Assembly: GCA_016712985.1 (NCBI GenBank)
Contig: JADJQA010000002.1
Location: 124,001 to 188,000 of the forward strand
From: Sulfuritalea sp.
GTDB taxonomy: Bacteria > Pseudomonadota > Gammaproteobacteria > Burkholderiales > Rhodocyclaceae
Direction: 5' to 3'
DNA: 64,000 bases
Shown: piece by piece, positions 37,381 to 47,939 of the stretch
How the letters are laid out: the number at the start of each line of letters is the position of its first letter
Position numbering within the stretch: position 1 is the first letter of the stretch
Position numbers and translations under genes: made by a program
Notes under the pieces: generated by a model
What the model saw: only the letters and a program-made list of their open reading frames with translations
What the model was told of the DNA's origin: nothing
Databases searched by the model: none

Positions 37381-37450
37381 AAGTGTTCATTGCCGCGATT
37401 TTACGCCTGCCGGTAGAATTGCAGCTTCGCTCCAACCGCACGCCGTCATC

Positions 37451-39199
37451 ATGGTCGATATCGAAAAGCCTTCCAACTTCATTCGTCACATCATCGACGC
37501 CGACCTCAGGGCCGGCAAATACGCGTCGCGCCTCTGGAGCGGCCGGCCAGGTCCGGCTGCCCAGCAAGGAGCCGGCGCCGGCGACACGGCAACCATCCGC
37601 ACCCGCTTTCCGCCGGAGCCGAACGGCTACCTGCACTTCGGCCACGCCAAGTCGATCTGCCTGAATTTCGGCCTCGCGCTGGATTACGGCGGCGCTTGCC
37701 ACCTGCGCTTCGACGACACCAATCCGGAAAAGGAAGACCAGGAATACGTCGATTCGATCATCGACGCGGTGCGCTGGCTCGGCTTCGACTGGCAGGACAA
37801 CCAGTACTTCGCCTCGGATTATTTTCAGTGGATGTACGACTTCGCCGAAAGGCTGATCGAGGCCGGCCACGCCTATGTCGATTCGCAGACCGGGGACGAG
37901 ATGCGCGCCAGCCGCGGCACCCTGACCGACCCGGGCCGGAACTCGCCCTTCCGCTCGCGCGCGCCGGCCGAGAATCTCGCCCTGTTTCGCGCCATGCGCG
38001 CCGGCGAATTCCCCGACGGCACCCACATCCTGCGGGCGAAAATCGACATGTCATCGGGCAACATCAACATGCGCGACCCGCCCATCTATCGCATCCGCCA
38101 CGCCACGCACCACAACACGGGCGATGTCTGGTGTGTGTATCCGATGTACACCTATGCCCACCCGATCGAAGACGCGCTGGAGAACATCACACACTCGATC
38201 TGCACCCTGGAGTTCGAAGACCAGCGCCCCTTCTACGACTGGCTGCTGGCGCGTCTGGCCGAACTAGGCTGCGTCAATACGCCGCTACCGCAACAGATCG
38301 AATTCGCCCGGCTCAATCTTTCCTATGTCGTGCTGTCCAAGCGCAAGCTGATCCAACTCGTGGAGGAAAAGCACGTCGATGGCTGGGACGACCCGCGCCT
38401 GCCGACGCTGGTCGGCGCGCGCCGCCGCGGCTTCACGCCGGAGGGCTTTCGCCGCTTCAGCGAAATGATCGGCGTCTCCAAGTCCGATTCATGGATCGAC
38501 ATCAGCGTGCTGGAAGATTGCCAGCGCGAACACCTGAACGAAACCGCACCGCGCCGCACAGCGGTACTCGACCCGGGCAAACTGATCATCGACAACTACC
38601 CGGAAGGGCAGGAAGAGCAATGCCTCGCCCCCAATCACCCGCAAAAGCCTGAGTGGGGCAAGCGCGCGGTGGCCTTTTCAAGGGAACTCTGGATCGAACG
38701 CGAGGACTTCATGGAGGCCCCGTCGAAGGGCTATTTCCGCCTTTTCCCCGGCAACACCGTGCGCCTGCGCTATGGCTTCGTGGTCAAGTGCGCCGGGGCC
38801 GAGCGCGATGCGGACGGCAACATCACGGCGGTTCATTGCGACTACCTGCCCGACTCGAAATCCGGCACGCCAGGTTCGGACAGCTACAAGGTCAAGGGCA
38901 ATATCCACTGGGTCGCGGCCCGGCACGCCTATGCGTGCGAGGTAAGGCTCTATGACCGCCTGTTCGCCGTCGAGGCGCCGGGTGAAGGCGGACTCGACTT
39001 CATCGGCGATCTCAATCCCCGCTCGAAGGTCGTCGTCACCGCACAACTCGAAGCAGCGCTGAAGGACGCCGCCGCCGAAGACCGCGTCCAGTTCGAGCGC
39101 CACGGCTATTTCGTCGCCGACCGCATCGATTCGAGGCCCGGTGCACCGGTGTTCAACCGCGCGGTGACGCTCAAGGATTCGTGGGCGAAGGGGAAATAG
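37451..39199 (+). CDS. glnS: Glutaminyl-tRNA synthetase
   Basis: Class I aminoacyl-tRNA synthetase charging tRNA-Gln. Of 582 residues, the HIGH-type motif is NGYLHFGHAKS near residue 60 and the KMSKS-type motif VLSKRKL near 294. RFPPEPNGYL and RFDDTNPEKEDQEYVDSIID are strongly conserved. A stretch rich in Gly, Ala and Pro (SGRPGPAAQQGAGAGDTA) lies between the N-terminal helix and RTRFPPEPNG, longer than in most homologues. The C-terminal beta-barrels are complete. Intact. Confidence 0.97.
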   Translation: MVDIEKPSNFIRHIIDADLRAGKYASRLWSGRPGPAAQQGAGAGDTATIRTRFPPEPNGYLHFGHAKSICLNFGLALDYGGACHLRFDDTNPEKEDQEYVDSIIDAVRWLGFDWQDNQYFASDYFQWMYDFAERLIEAGHAYVDSQTGDEMRASRGTLTDPGRNSPFRSRAPAENLALFRAMRAGEFPDGTHILRAKIDMSSGNINMRDPPIYRIRHATHHNTGDVWCVYPMYTYAHPIEDALENITHSICTLEFEDQRPFYDWLLARLAELGCVNTPLPQQIEFARLNLSYVVLSKRKLIQLVEEKHVDGWDDPRLPTLVGARRRGFTPEGFRRFSEMIGVSKSDSWIDISVLEDCQREHLNETAPRRTAVLDPGKLIIDNYPEGQEEQCLAPNHPQKPEWGKRAVAFSRELWIEREDFMEAPSKGYFRLFPGNTVRLRYGFVVKCAGAERDADGNITAVHCDYLPDSKSGTPGSDSYKVKGNIHWVAARHAYACEVRLYDRLFAVEAPGEGGLDFIGDLNPRSKVVVTAQLEAALKDAAAEDRVQFERHGYFVADRIDSRPGAPVFNRAVTLKDSWAKGK

Positions 39200-39535
39200 C
39201 GAGGGCTATTCCCCTCACTATTACCCCTATCAAAAGCTGATTACCCCTTCTTCGGCCAGCGTGCGGCGGGGCCGCGTCTCTCCCATACGAGCATTCCCTC
39301 GCCCTGGCGATGACGCAATACCAAACGAACCGTGTCCCAGGATGCGACCGTTACCATCGCGAAACGGAGGGATGCAGAGAAAGCCCGCGTTCAAGGCCGG
39401 CAGCACAATCAGCGCATGCTCGCGCAACACCCTCAGCCGCTGCGACGACTCGCGTGCGTACGGCTCGTGCTTGGCGCAGGCCGCGGGAACAGGCACAATC
39501 AGCTTTGGATTCATCATTCCACCAAGGAGCTACCG
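39200..39535. other. 336-base gap between glnS and the DUF3617 gene
   Basis: No identified gene. On the minus strand a frame ending at 39241 reads ...LVLRHRQGEGMLVWERRG, then PAARWPKKG and a stop. Joined by a frameshift near 39335 to an upstream frame (LRVLREHALIVLPALNAGFL), it could be a small broken protein. I do not recognise it. Confidence 0.35.
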
Positions 39536-40036
39536 ATGCGCAGATTCGCCATTCTCGCCATTGTCGCCGGCGCAAGCCTGGCGGCCACCGCCCACGCCAT
39601 GAAGCCCGGCCTGTGGGAAATCACCACCCAGATGAGCGGTGGCGGCATGCCGGCGATGCCGGCCATGTCCGACGCCGAGCGCAAGCAGATGGAGGCCATG
39701 GGCATCAAGATGCCCGGTGCGGCGGGCGGCGCGATGAGCGTCGTGGTCAAGCACTGCGTCACCAAGGAGCAGGCCGAGAAGCGGCAGCCGCCGCAAAGTG
39801 ACGAAGACCGCCGCCAGCGCTGCGAGCAGAAGGACGTCAAGACCTCGGGCAACACCGTGACGTGGAAGATCGAATGCAGCGGCGAGCAGAAGATGACCGG
39901 CACCGGCTCGATCACCTATCAGGGCGAGGAAAGCTACAAGGGTGAATCGACGTTCAACATGGTGGATGCCAAACGCGGCCCGACCACCATGAAGCAGAAC
40001 TACTCGGGCAAGTGGCTGGCAACGTCGTGCAAGTAA
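39536..40036 (+). CDS. DUF3617 periplasmic protein
   Basis: A 166-residue secreted protein with signal peptide MRRFAILAIVAGASLAATAH followed by AMKPGLWEITTQMSGG, the DUF3617 opening. HCVTKEQAEKRQPPQSDEDR and NTVTWKIECSGEQKMTGTGS are typical of the family, with cysteines likely in a disulfide. Function is unknown. ATG at 39536 has a good ribosome site, AAGGAG at 39524-39529. Longer in-frame starts upstream lack a signal. Confidence 0.85.
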   Translation: MRRFAILAIVAGASLAATAHAMKPGLWEITTQMSGGGMPAMPAMSDAERKQMEAMGIKMPGAAGGAMSVVVKHCVTKEQAEKRQPPQSDEDRRQRCEQKDVKTSGNTVTWKIECSGEQKMTGTGSITYQGEESYKGESTFNMVDAKRGPTTMKQNYSGKWLATSCK

Positions 40037-40055
40037 GAGCCTGTTTCACAAGAAT

Positions 40056-43000
40056 CTACTCGGCGCCGATCAGGCGGCGGAATTCCGCCGCCGGCATCGG
40101 CCGGCCGAACTGGTAGCCCTGCACCAGGTCGCACTGCATCGCACGCAGTTCGGCCGCCACGGCTTCGGTCTCGACGCCTTCGGCCAGCACCTTCAGATTG
40201 AGGCTCCCGGCCATCTGGATCACGGCGCGAACGATGGCCGCGTCATCCGGATTGCTTACGAGGTCGCGCACGAAGGACTGGTCGATCTTCAGCTTGTCCA
40301 CGGCGAAGCGCTTTAGGTAGGCCAGACTGGAGTAGCCGGTGCCGAAATCATCGATCGCCAGCCGCACACCCAGCGCCTGCAAACGCCTGATGGTCGCCAG
40401 CACCTGTTCGGCGCCATCGATCAGGAGCGACTCGGTGAGCTCCAGTTCCAGTGCGGCGGGTGTCGCGCCGGAGGAGGCAAGCGCGCGCAGCACGGTCTCT
40501 TCGACATCACCGCGGCGAAACTGGATACTGGAGATGTTCACGGCCATCGAAAGCTGACGGCGCCCCTGCGCGTGCCAGCGCGCGAGCTCGCCGCAGGCTT
40601 CCTGCAAGACCCATTCACCAAGCGGCACGATCAGCCCGCTGTGTTCCGTGGCGGGGATGAAGTTCCCCGGCGCGATCAGGCCGTGCTCGGGACTCTGCCA
40701 GCGCAGGGGTGTGGAAGCGGAAGGCATTGCGCCCGGCTTCCTTGGCGTGGTACATCGCGGTGTCGGCCTTCTTCAGCAACTCGTCGAAATCGGCGCCGTC
40801 ATCCGGATACACCGCTATGCCGACGGAGGCGGAAATCGTCGCCTCGTGGGCTTCGATGTGAAATGGCTGACTTAGCGTCGCCATGATCTTGTGCGCGATC
40901 TGGGCCGGCACCTCCGAACTCTGCAAGTCGGTCAGGACCACCAGGAACTCGTCGCCGCCGTGACGGCTGATGGTGTCGGAATCGCGCACGCAGGCGCGCA
41001 GGCGCTGCGCCGCATCGCGCAGCAGGACATCACCCGCCGGATGTCCGAAGGAATCATTCACCGCCTTGAAGCGGTCAAGATCGACAAACAGCAAGGCCAC
41101 CTTCCTGCCGGCGCGTTCCGCATGCGCCATGCCCTGCTGCATGCGGTCCTTCAGCAGCAGGCGGTTGGGCAAGCCGGTCAGGGGATCGTGATGGGCAAGA
41201 AATGCGATCTTCGCCTCGGCAGCCTTGCGTTCGCTGATGTCGGAGAAGATCCCGACAAAATGCGTGATCTTTCCGTCGGCGTCGCGGACCGATGAAATCC
41301 CCAGCCACTCGGGAAACACCTCGCCATTGTGGCGCCGGTTCCAGATCTCGCCCTGCCAGTATCCGTTGTCAAGCACGCTTCGCCACATCTGGTCAAAGAA
41401 CTCGCGGCTGTGCCTGCCCGATGACAGCAGGTTGGCGTTGCGCCCGACGACATCGCGTGCGGCATGGCCGGTAACCCTGGAAAAGGCCTGATTGACCGAG
41501 ATGATGCGGCCGCCCGCGTCGGTGATCATGATCGCTTCGCCGCTGCTCTCGAACACCTTGGCGGCAAGCCGCAGTTCCTCTTCGGCACGACGCGGCCCGG
41601 TATTGTCGCGGGTGGTGCCCTCGACGCCGACGACATTGCCGGCCGCGTCATGAATGAAGTGCGCGTTGGTGCGGACCCACACCTCATGACCATCCTTGTG
41701 CCGCAAGCGCGACTCGGCACCTACGATGCGACCGTCGTTGGCGCGCATGCGAGCGACAAAATCCTGGCGGTCGGCCGGGAAGCAATAAAGATCAGCGAGC
41801 TTTCGGCCCAGCACCTCCACCACCGTATAGCCGAGCAGTTGTTCGACGGAGCGCGACACGCGCGTAAAGACTCCGTGCCTGTCGGTCCGATAGTAGGTGT
41901 CCTGCAGGTGATCGAGAATGCCGCGCAGTTCGCGCTCGGATTCGGCCACCGCGCGTTGCGCCTCGACAATCGGCGTCAGGTCGGTAACAAAACCGAACGA
42001 GCCGACGACCTCGCCTTTTTCGTTGCGGTGAGTGGCGGTGTTGAGCAGGATCGGAAAGGTGGTCCCGTTCTTGCGGCGGGCGACAAGTTGATATTGGCGG
42101 CGATCGGTGGTGTCGACACGCTGCATCTGCGCGATCAGTTCGGCGCGGCTGTCCTCGGTTACGAAATCGAGCGGGGTTTTGCCGATCCACTCTTCGCGCA
42201 GATAACCGAACAGATTGCACAGCGTGTCATTGACCTCCTTGAAGCGGTGCTGACGGTCGATCGCGAAATAGCCGTCAATCGCGCTGTCGATGACTTGCCG
42301 GTAGTGGCGTTCGCCCTCGCGCAGCGCGGCTTCGATCCGGCGCGTGGCCGAGATATCGCGAAAAATCGCCACATGCAGCAGGCGTTCGCCGTCATGCACC
42401 TGGTAGACGCGAACCTCGACCGGGAGCAGGTTGCCGTGCCGGCAACGGAAGTTGGCATTGACCACGCGCACCTTCTCGGTCAAGGAGGCATTCTTCGTGC
42501 GCCAGTCGGCGGCGTCGGCAAAACTGGTGGAAATCTCCCAAACATGCCGGCCGAGGATTTCTTCGCGCGAATATCCCAGCAACTCACACGCACGCTCGTT
42601 GGCTTCCAGATAGGCGCCGGTGGCGGCGTCCACCAGAAAAACGCCGTCTCCGATGCGGTCGAGCACACCGCCCATAACCATGTGACGGCCGAACTCGCTG
42701 CTGCGCCCGCCGGGTTTGACCAATTCGTGACGCAGGCGGGAAATCGCGTCGAGCAGGAATTCAACCTGGCGGCCCTGCATCGTGCGCACGATGTCGTGGC
42801 GCGTCACCACACCGAGCAGCCGGCCATCTTCCGCAACCAGCAGGCGGCGCACACCCAGCTCGGCCATGCGTCGCGCCGCCTGCTGCAATGGCTGCTCTGG
42901 CGAAATGAAGTGGACGACGCGCGTCATCAGATAGGCCAGCGGTGTTTGCAGGCTCTCGCCGCCACCGGCAAAACGTACAACATCGCGGTCGGTCACCATG

Positions 43001-43533
43001 CCCACCGGCACATCGGCCTCGGTAACCACCACATGGTCGCTGTCGCGCATCTTCATCAGGCGCAGGGCCTCGACCAGCAGCGCGCGACTGTCCAGCGCGG
43101 TGACGCCAGGCGTCATCGCCGTACCGACCGTCTTGACTTCAACGAGATATTCGTCCCCGAGAAACGCCAGGAAATCTCCTTCGGAGATCACTCCCGCGAC
43201 CCGGCCCTGGGAATCCACGCCCACCAGGTGGCGCACGCCGCGCTCGAGCATGTGCTGATAGGCGTCACGCCCATCGACCGAGACCGGCAAGGTCACCACC
43301 GGACGGCTCATCACCTCGCAAATCTGGCTTGCCGGAGAGATCGCGTCTTCGGCCAGCAGGGCCACGGCGTCGCGCTCGGTGAAGATGCCGCAGGGGCGCC
43401 GTTCCCCGTCCATAACGACGACGCAACTGATCCGCCTGCGCGCCATGGTGCGCAGCACATCGCCCAGCGCCTCCCCGGCGCCGCAAGTGACCACGTCGGT
43501 GGTTAGAATCGCCTCCAGGGAAAGTGTGCTCAT
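40056..43533 (-). CDS. CBS-PAS-GGDEF-EAL signalling protein with a truncated EAL domain
   Basis: A large cytosolic c-di-GMP enzyme. From ATG 43533 (MSTLSLEAILTTDVVTCGAG) the order is two CBS pairs (about 1-285), four PAS domains, then GGDEF with an intact active site (SRHGGDEFLVVL) and an I-site RDSD five residues earlier. The frame then breaks at 40720. Sequence jumps from RNAFRFHTP directly to LRWQSPEHGLIAPGNFIP, missing about 45 residues that should include the E-A-L signature. The rest of the EAL domain (AIDDFGTGYSSLAYLKRF, LAEGVETEAVAAEL) reads to the stop at 40056. As read, diguanylate cyclase activity is expected and phosphodiesterase activity is not. Confidence 0.88.
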
Positions 43534-43754
43534 CGGATCAACCGGCGCTGGACATTGCGCCAAGAATAGCAGCAACAGCCCCGGTCTCCATGTATTTGCC
43601 ATGGCCCGACGCAGCGATCGAAGCGCGCCGGTGATTGTCGTTGTCCGCGGCCGCGACATTTTTGTCACGGCCGCCGCGCTTAGCGCCGATAATGCCGATG
43701 TTTGCCTCCACCGACCGATCCGTCGGTTCAGTCAATCGCTTGCGGAGACGGCTC

Positions 43755-44846
43755 ATGAGCAGTTCCATTGCACGCTACCACCAGATTGCCGACCGCGAAC
43801 TGCTGGTCGAATTTCGCGATGCCCTGAATGACCAGGCATTGACGCTGGAGAAGCAGGTGGTCAACCTGCGCCGGGATCCCGGCGACCGCGAGTCCGTGGG
43901 CACGCTGTTCCGCGCCTTACACACTATCAAGGGCGATGCGTCGATCTGCCGCTTCGAGCTGGGCGTCCGGATCACCCATCCCATCGAGAGTCTTCTGGTA
44001 CGACTGCGTGAAGGCAAGCTGCTGTTTTCGCCGCTGCTGGCCGAAGCGATCCTGCTGGCGCTCGATCGCCTGGAACTGGCGGTCGAGGCGCTCCTGGCCG
44101 GACGGTCGCTGGAGTCCTTGCGGCTCGAAGCCCTGATCGAAGGCCTCGATCTGTTGAGCGGCAGCGAACACGAGGGGCTGGATGCCGGCTCGGTGGCCCT
44201 GATCGAGGCCGTCACCGGCTTTCGCCCGGCCGGCGCGACGGCGAAACTCACGCCCAGAACCGCGGCAAGAGGGCGCCACAACGCGGACGACCTGCGTTTC
44301 TTTCAGCGTCTGGCATTGCAGTTGGAAACCTACTCGCCGCTGTTCAAGGGACGCAGCGGCCGCCTGCTGCGACTGGCGCTGGATACCAATGCCCGCGCCG
44401 GCAAACCGGTTGATGCGGGGCAACTCGAAGCGGCCGTGTACCTGCATGATATCGGGATGATGTTCCTGCCGGAATCGGTCTGGCTCAAGGCGGGCGCGCT
44501 GACTGACGCCGAGCGGCGGCAAATGCGCGAGCATCCGTCCTATGCCGCCGGACTCGCCGAGCGCATGGCTGACTGGCAGGAGGCCGCGGCGATGATCGCC
44601 CAGCATCACGAAATGGTCGACGGCCAAGGGTATCCGCAGGGACTCAAGGAGGACCAGATCGTTCCCGGCGCCAAGATCCTCGCCATCGCCGACGCCTTTG
44701 AGTCGGTGATGCTGAAGCATAGCCATCGCGGCGAAGGTCGCTCACTGTTGCGCGCCGTGGCCGAAATCAATGCCAGCGACAAACAGTTTTCCGCAGAGTG
44801 GATAGCGCATTTCAATCAAGTGATTCGAGGCGTGGTTGAAGCGTGA
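43755..44846 (+). CDS. Hpt domain fused to an HD-GYP phosphodiesterase
   Basis: A 363-residue protein. The N-terminal Hpt domain has its phosphorylatable His in FRALHTIKGDASICRF (near residue 58). The C-terminal HD-GYP-type domain has AVYLHDIGMMFLPESVW, REHPSYAAGLAERM, IAQHHEMVDGQGYPQGL and ILAIADAFESVM, so the metal-binding HD and GYP motifs are present. It probably degrades c-di-GMP under phosphorelay control. ATG at 43755 has GGAGACGG before it; an upstream extension is less likely. Its stop overlaps the next gene (GTGA). Confidence 0.87.
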   Translation: MSSSIARYHQIADRELLVEFRDALNDQALTLEKQVVNLRRDPGDRESVGTLFRALHTIKGDASICRFELGVRITHPIESLLVRLREGKLLFSPLLAEAILLALDRLELAVEALLAGRSLESLRLEALIEGLDLLSGSEHEGLDAGSVALIEAVTGFRPAGATAKLTPRTAARGRHNADDLRFFQRLALQLETYSPLFKGRSGRLLRLALDTNARAGKPVDAGQLEAAVYLHDIGMMFLPESVWLKAGALTDAERRQMREHPSYAAGLAERMADWQEAAAMIAQHHEMVDGQGYPQGLKEDQIVPGAKILAIADAFESVMLKHSHRGEGRSLLRAVAEINASDKQFSAEWIAHFNQVIRGVVEA

Positions 44847-46470
44847 TTGATCTCTCCAGGCACAGTGGATTGTTGATCGACGACATTGCCGAAATGCGCT
44901 CCGCGGCGCGCATCCAGCTTGCCGACTGCGGACTGGAACGCTGCGACGAGGCGCGCAATATCAAGGAGGCCATCGAAAAGCTTTCGGCCAGTCGTTATGA
45001 TCTGATCATCTGCGACTACAACCTCGGCCAGGGCGCCGACGGCCAGCAGTTGCTCGAACTGGTGCGGCGCCGGAAGATCCTTCCGCTGACCACGGTGTTT
45101 TTGATGATTACCGGCGAGACCAGCTATGAACAGGTGTCGACTGCCGCCGAGTACACGCCCGACGACTACCTGATCAAGCCCTTCACCTCGAAGATCCTGC
45201 AAACCCGACTGGAACGGATCATTGACAAGAAACAGGCGCTGCGGCCGGTTTATGCGCATCTTGGCGAGCGCGGCGACAGGCAGAAAGCCCTGGCCGAATG
45301 CGATCTCATGCTGGCGCAGCCCTCACGCTACGCGCTTGACCTGCTGCGCATCAAGGGCGAACTATTGCTGGAAACGCAGCGCGACGACGAAGCCCTGGCG
45401 CTCTATCAGGAAGTCCTCGACCAGCGCGCCACCCCCTGGGCCTCGGTCGGCCTGGCGCGGGCGCTGTCGGCCAGAGGCGACGACGCCGACGCCAGGGCAC
45501 ACCTGGGCAAGGCGCTCGAAGCCTACCCGAACTACCTTGCGGCCTACGATTCGCTGGCACGCCTGCTGGAAAAGGATGACCGGGCGGCCGCTCAGGCGGT
45601 GGTAGAGCAGGCGCTGAAGGTCGCGCCCTCGACACAGCGCCAGAGGCAACTCGGCGCCCTGGCCCTCGACAACCAGGATTTCCAGCGCGCCGAAGAGGCC
45701 TTCCGGCGGGCGGTGGAGAAAGATCGCACGGGCTTCTTCAAGAGTCATGACGATTACTCCGGGCTGGCGAAGAGCCGGGTGGCGCAAGGCAAGGTGAAGG
45801 AGGCCCTGATCGCGGTGAAGGAAATGAGCCAGCACTTCAGTCGCAGCCCCGAACTGGCGGTGCACCAGGCGGCGGCGGAAAGCATCAGCACGCCAAGTCG
45901 GGCAACCCGGAAGCGGCACAGGCGGCCCTGACGCGTGCCCTGGCGGCCGCGGAAACGCGGGTCGACATGGCGGTCTCGGCCTCTCTCGAACTCGCCAATG
46001 CCTGCTTTGCATCCGGCGCTCATGAGCAAGCCAAGCGCATCCTGCAGACCGTGGCCGAAGATCACCAGGAAAACCATGGCGTGCTGGAACGGGCACAGGC
46101 GGTCTTCCGCGCGGCCGGCCTGGAAGCCGAAGGCGAGGCTTTCCTTGAAGCCACCAGGAAGCGCATGATCACGCTGAACAACGAGGCCGTGGCCCTGGCC
46201 AAGGCGGGAGAACTCGACAAGGCCGGCGCCATGCTGGATGAGGCCGCCGACCGGCTGCGCAACAATGCGCAGGTATCCATCAACGCGGCAATCGCGGCGA
46301 TGATGGCGGTACAGCGTCGGGGACCCTCGGCCGACTTGATCAGCAAGGCACACCGCTACATTACCCAGGCCAACCGGGCCAACCCCGATCACCCACGCCT
46401 CGGCGAAGCGGCAAAGCTCTATCGCAAGCTTGCGCCGGCCGATGCGCCAGCACTGATGGTGGACATTTGA
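44843..46470 (+). CDS. Response regulator with C-terminal TPR domain, one frameshift
   Basis: The REC domain starts at GTG 44843 (IDLSRHSGLLIDDIAEMRSA). Acidic pocket LLIDD, phospho-acceptor Asp in LIICDYNLGQGADG, Thr in LMITGETSYE and Lys in DDYLIKPF are all present. A long array of TPR-like repeats follows (ALALYQEVLDQRATPWASVG, DDADARAHLGKALEAYPNYL). One C is lost near 45890; the second frame continues RVDMAVSASLELANACFASG and ends at 46470 (LAPADAPALMVDI). The architecture resembles E. coli CheY-TPR proteins of unknown output. Overlaps with both neighbours imply one operon. Confidence 0.85.
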
Positions 46471-47103
46471 ACCCGCTGATCGCCGGGGCGATCCACGACG
46501 CCAAGAACGGGCTCAACCTCCTCGACACCTGGCTGCAGGAGGCCCGGCGCACGACGCCATCACCGGCCATTGACGAGGCGCGCGCCGTCGCAGCCCGAAT
46601 CGGCGCGCAACTGGTCCAGTTGCTGGCCCTCTACCGCGCCGGAGACAACAGTTTGCGGCTGGCGATCGACGATCAGCGATCTGACGGACTTTTGCCAGGA
46701 GGTGACCAGCGAAACCCCCTTGCCCCCCGGCTGCAACACCCGCATCGAATCCGACACGGGCGCAGCCGCCGTGCTCGGCGCCTGGGCCTTCGACGCCTAT
46801 CAGGTCAAGCTGGTCCTGCAGGAAGCCTTGCGCAATGCCGTGCGACACGGCAACAACCGGGTCCGCTTCGCTGTCGCGGCGCAAGCGGGAGGCGGCGTGC
46901 GCTTCACGGTCAGTGACGACGGCCCTGGATTTCCGCAACAGGTGCTGAACGGCGAAGCGCCCGAGATGAACAGCGGCAGCAGCGGCATCGGCCTGGCCTT
47001 CGCCCGCCTGATCGCGGAGCGACACGCAACTCCGAACGGGCGGCGCGGTCGCATTGAACTCGCCAATGACGGCGGCGCGGTGTTTGTCCTGGTGCTGCCG
47101 TGA
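46467..47103 (+). CDS. Small soluble histidine kinase, frameshifted
   Basis: TTG at 46467 overlaps the response-regulator stop. NPLIAGAIHDAKNGLNLLDT is a DHp helix with an H-box (HDAKN). A frame change near 46670 leads to DLTDFCQEVTSETPLPPG and the HATPase domain: VLQEALRNAVRHGNNRVRF (N-box), FTVSDDGPGFPQQVLNG (G1) and SGSSGIGLAFARLIAERH (G2). About 212 residues with no sensor or membrane segment, so input must come from a partner. It is likely the kinase of the preceding response regulator and Hpt protein. Confidence 0.83.
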
Positions 47104-47126
47104 TCCAAGACTCGCCAGCTAACCGC

Positions 47127-47247
47127 CCTCGACGCAGAGAGCGCAGAGGCGCAGAGAACGCGGAGAAGATCGACGCCAAATCTGCTTTGAGTGAGCAATA
47201 GCCTCTCCGCTGCGGCCTCTGCGCCTCTGCGATCTCCGTGTTGAAAG
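47127..47247. repeat. GCAGAG-type long imperfect inverted repeat (copy 1)
   Basis: The left arm gacgcagagagcgcagag... and the right arm ...ctctgcgcctctgcgatctc are imperfectly complementary across about 35 bases each. The same element lies at 59787-59895. It fills the region between the convergent kinase and aldolase genes. Confidence 0.75.
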
Positions 47248-47273
47248 AGGTTTCATAGCGTTTTCAGGAATGG

Positions 47274-47939
47274 TCAGTACTGCTGCCCGTAGCTGGCGAA
47301 TTTCGCCACTACGCGAGTCATCTCGGCGGCGCCCAGCAGCTTTGGCGTACCCAGTTGCAGCACGCGCCAGTACTGTTCGGACAGGGTTTCCAGCTCAAGC
47401 GCCAGAGCCAGCGCGTGATCCAGGTCGCGACCAAACACCACCATTCCGTGGTGGGCCATCAGGCAGGCGCAGCGCGCCTCCAGCGCGCTGATCACGGCAG
47501 CCGACAACTCCTCGGTGCCAAAGGTGGCGTAGGGCGCGCAGCGCACATCAGCGCCACCGAAGCGCGCCACCATGTAGTGAAAGGCCGGGACCCGCTGCTC
47601 CTGGCAGGCCAGCGCGGTGGCGAACGGCGAATGCGCATGCACCACGGCGCCCGCCTCGGGCCGCGCGGCGTAGATGTCGCGATGGAAACGCCATTCCGAT
47701 GAAGGCTTGCGCGGCGTTGTGGCTGCCGCGCTCACCGTACCGTCAGCGCCGACTTTGACCATGTCCCCGGCAGTGCATGCTTCGTAGGCCATGCCGGTCG
47801 GCGTGATGACAAAGCCGCCGGCGCAGCGCGCGCTGACGTTTCCGGCGCTGCCACGATTGATGCCGGAGGCGTTGATTGCCCGCGCCGTGGCGAGTACCCT
47901 TGCGGCCAGCGTGGCAACCGGCTCGCTCACGCCTGCCAC
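47274..47939 (-). CDS. Class II aldolase, probably for 5-(methylthio)ribulose-1-phosphate
   Basis: A 221-residue class II aldolase/adducin protein like fuculose-phosphate aldolase. GINRGSAGNVSAR is the phosphate loop, and SSEWRFHRDIYAARPEAGAV carries the catalytic Glu. Zinc ligands lie in VVHAHSPFATAL and CLMAHHGMVVFG. It overlaps the 3' end of mtnA by 13 bases. In the known DHAP shunt, MtnA and a class II aldolase convert the methylthioribose of spent S-adenosylmethionine to DHAP and an aldehyde. The pairing here suggests that role; MtnB-type dehydratase function is the main alternative. Confidence 0.8.
   Translation of the reverse strand: MAGVSEPVATLAARVLATARAINASGINRGSAGNVSARCAGGFVITPTGMAYEACTAGDMVKVGADGTVSAAATTPRKPSSEWRFHRDIYAARPEAGAVVHAHSPFATALACQEQRVPAFHYMVARFGGADVRCAPYATFGTEELSAAVISALEARCACLMAHHGMVVFGRDLDHALALALELETLSEQYWRVLQLGTPKLLGAAEMTRVVAKFASYGQQY

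Noticed and set aside
37275..37450. Possible fluoride riboswitch before crcB
   Set aside because: I looked for the conserved fluoride aptamer core on the minus strand and found only a REP-like element and ordinary sequence.
41464..43506. A 680-codon open frame on the plus strand opposite the CBS-PAS-GGDEF gene
   Set aside because: The opposite strand encodes a clearly recognised multi-domain protein. The antisense frame has no domain, is rich in His, Gln, Arg and Gly, and is a high-GC shadow.
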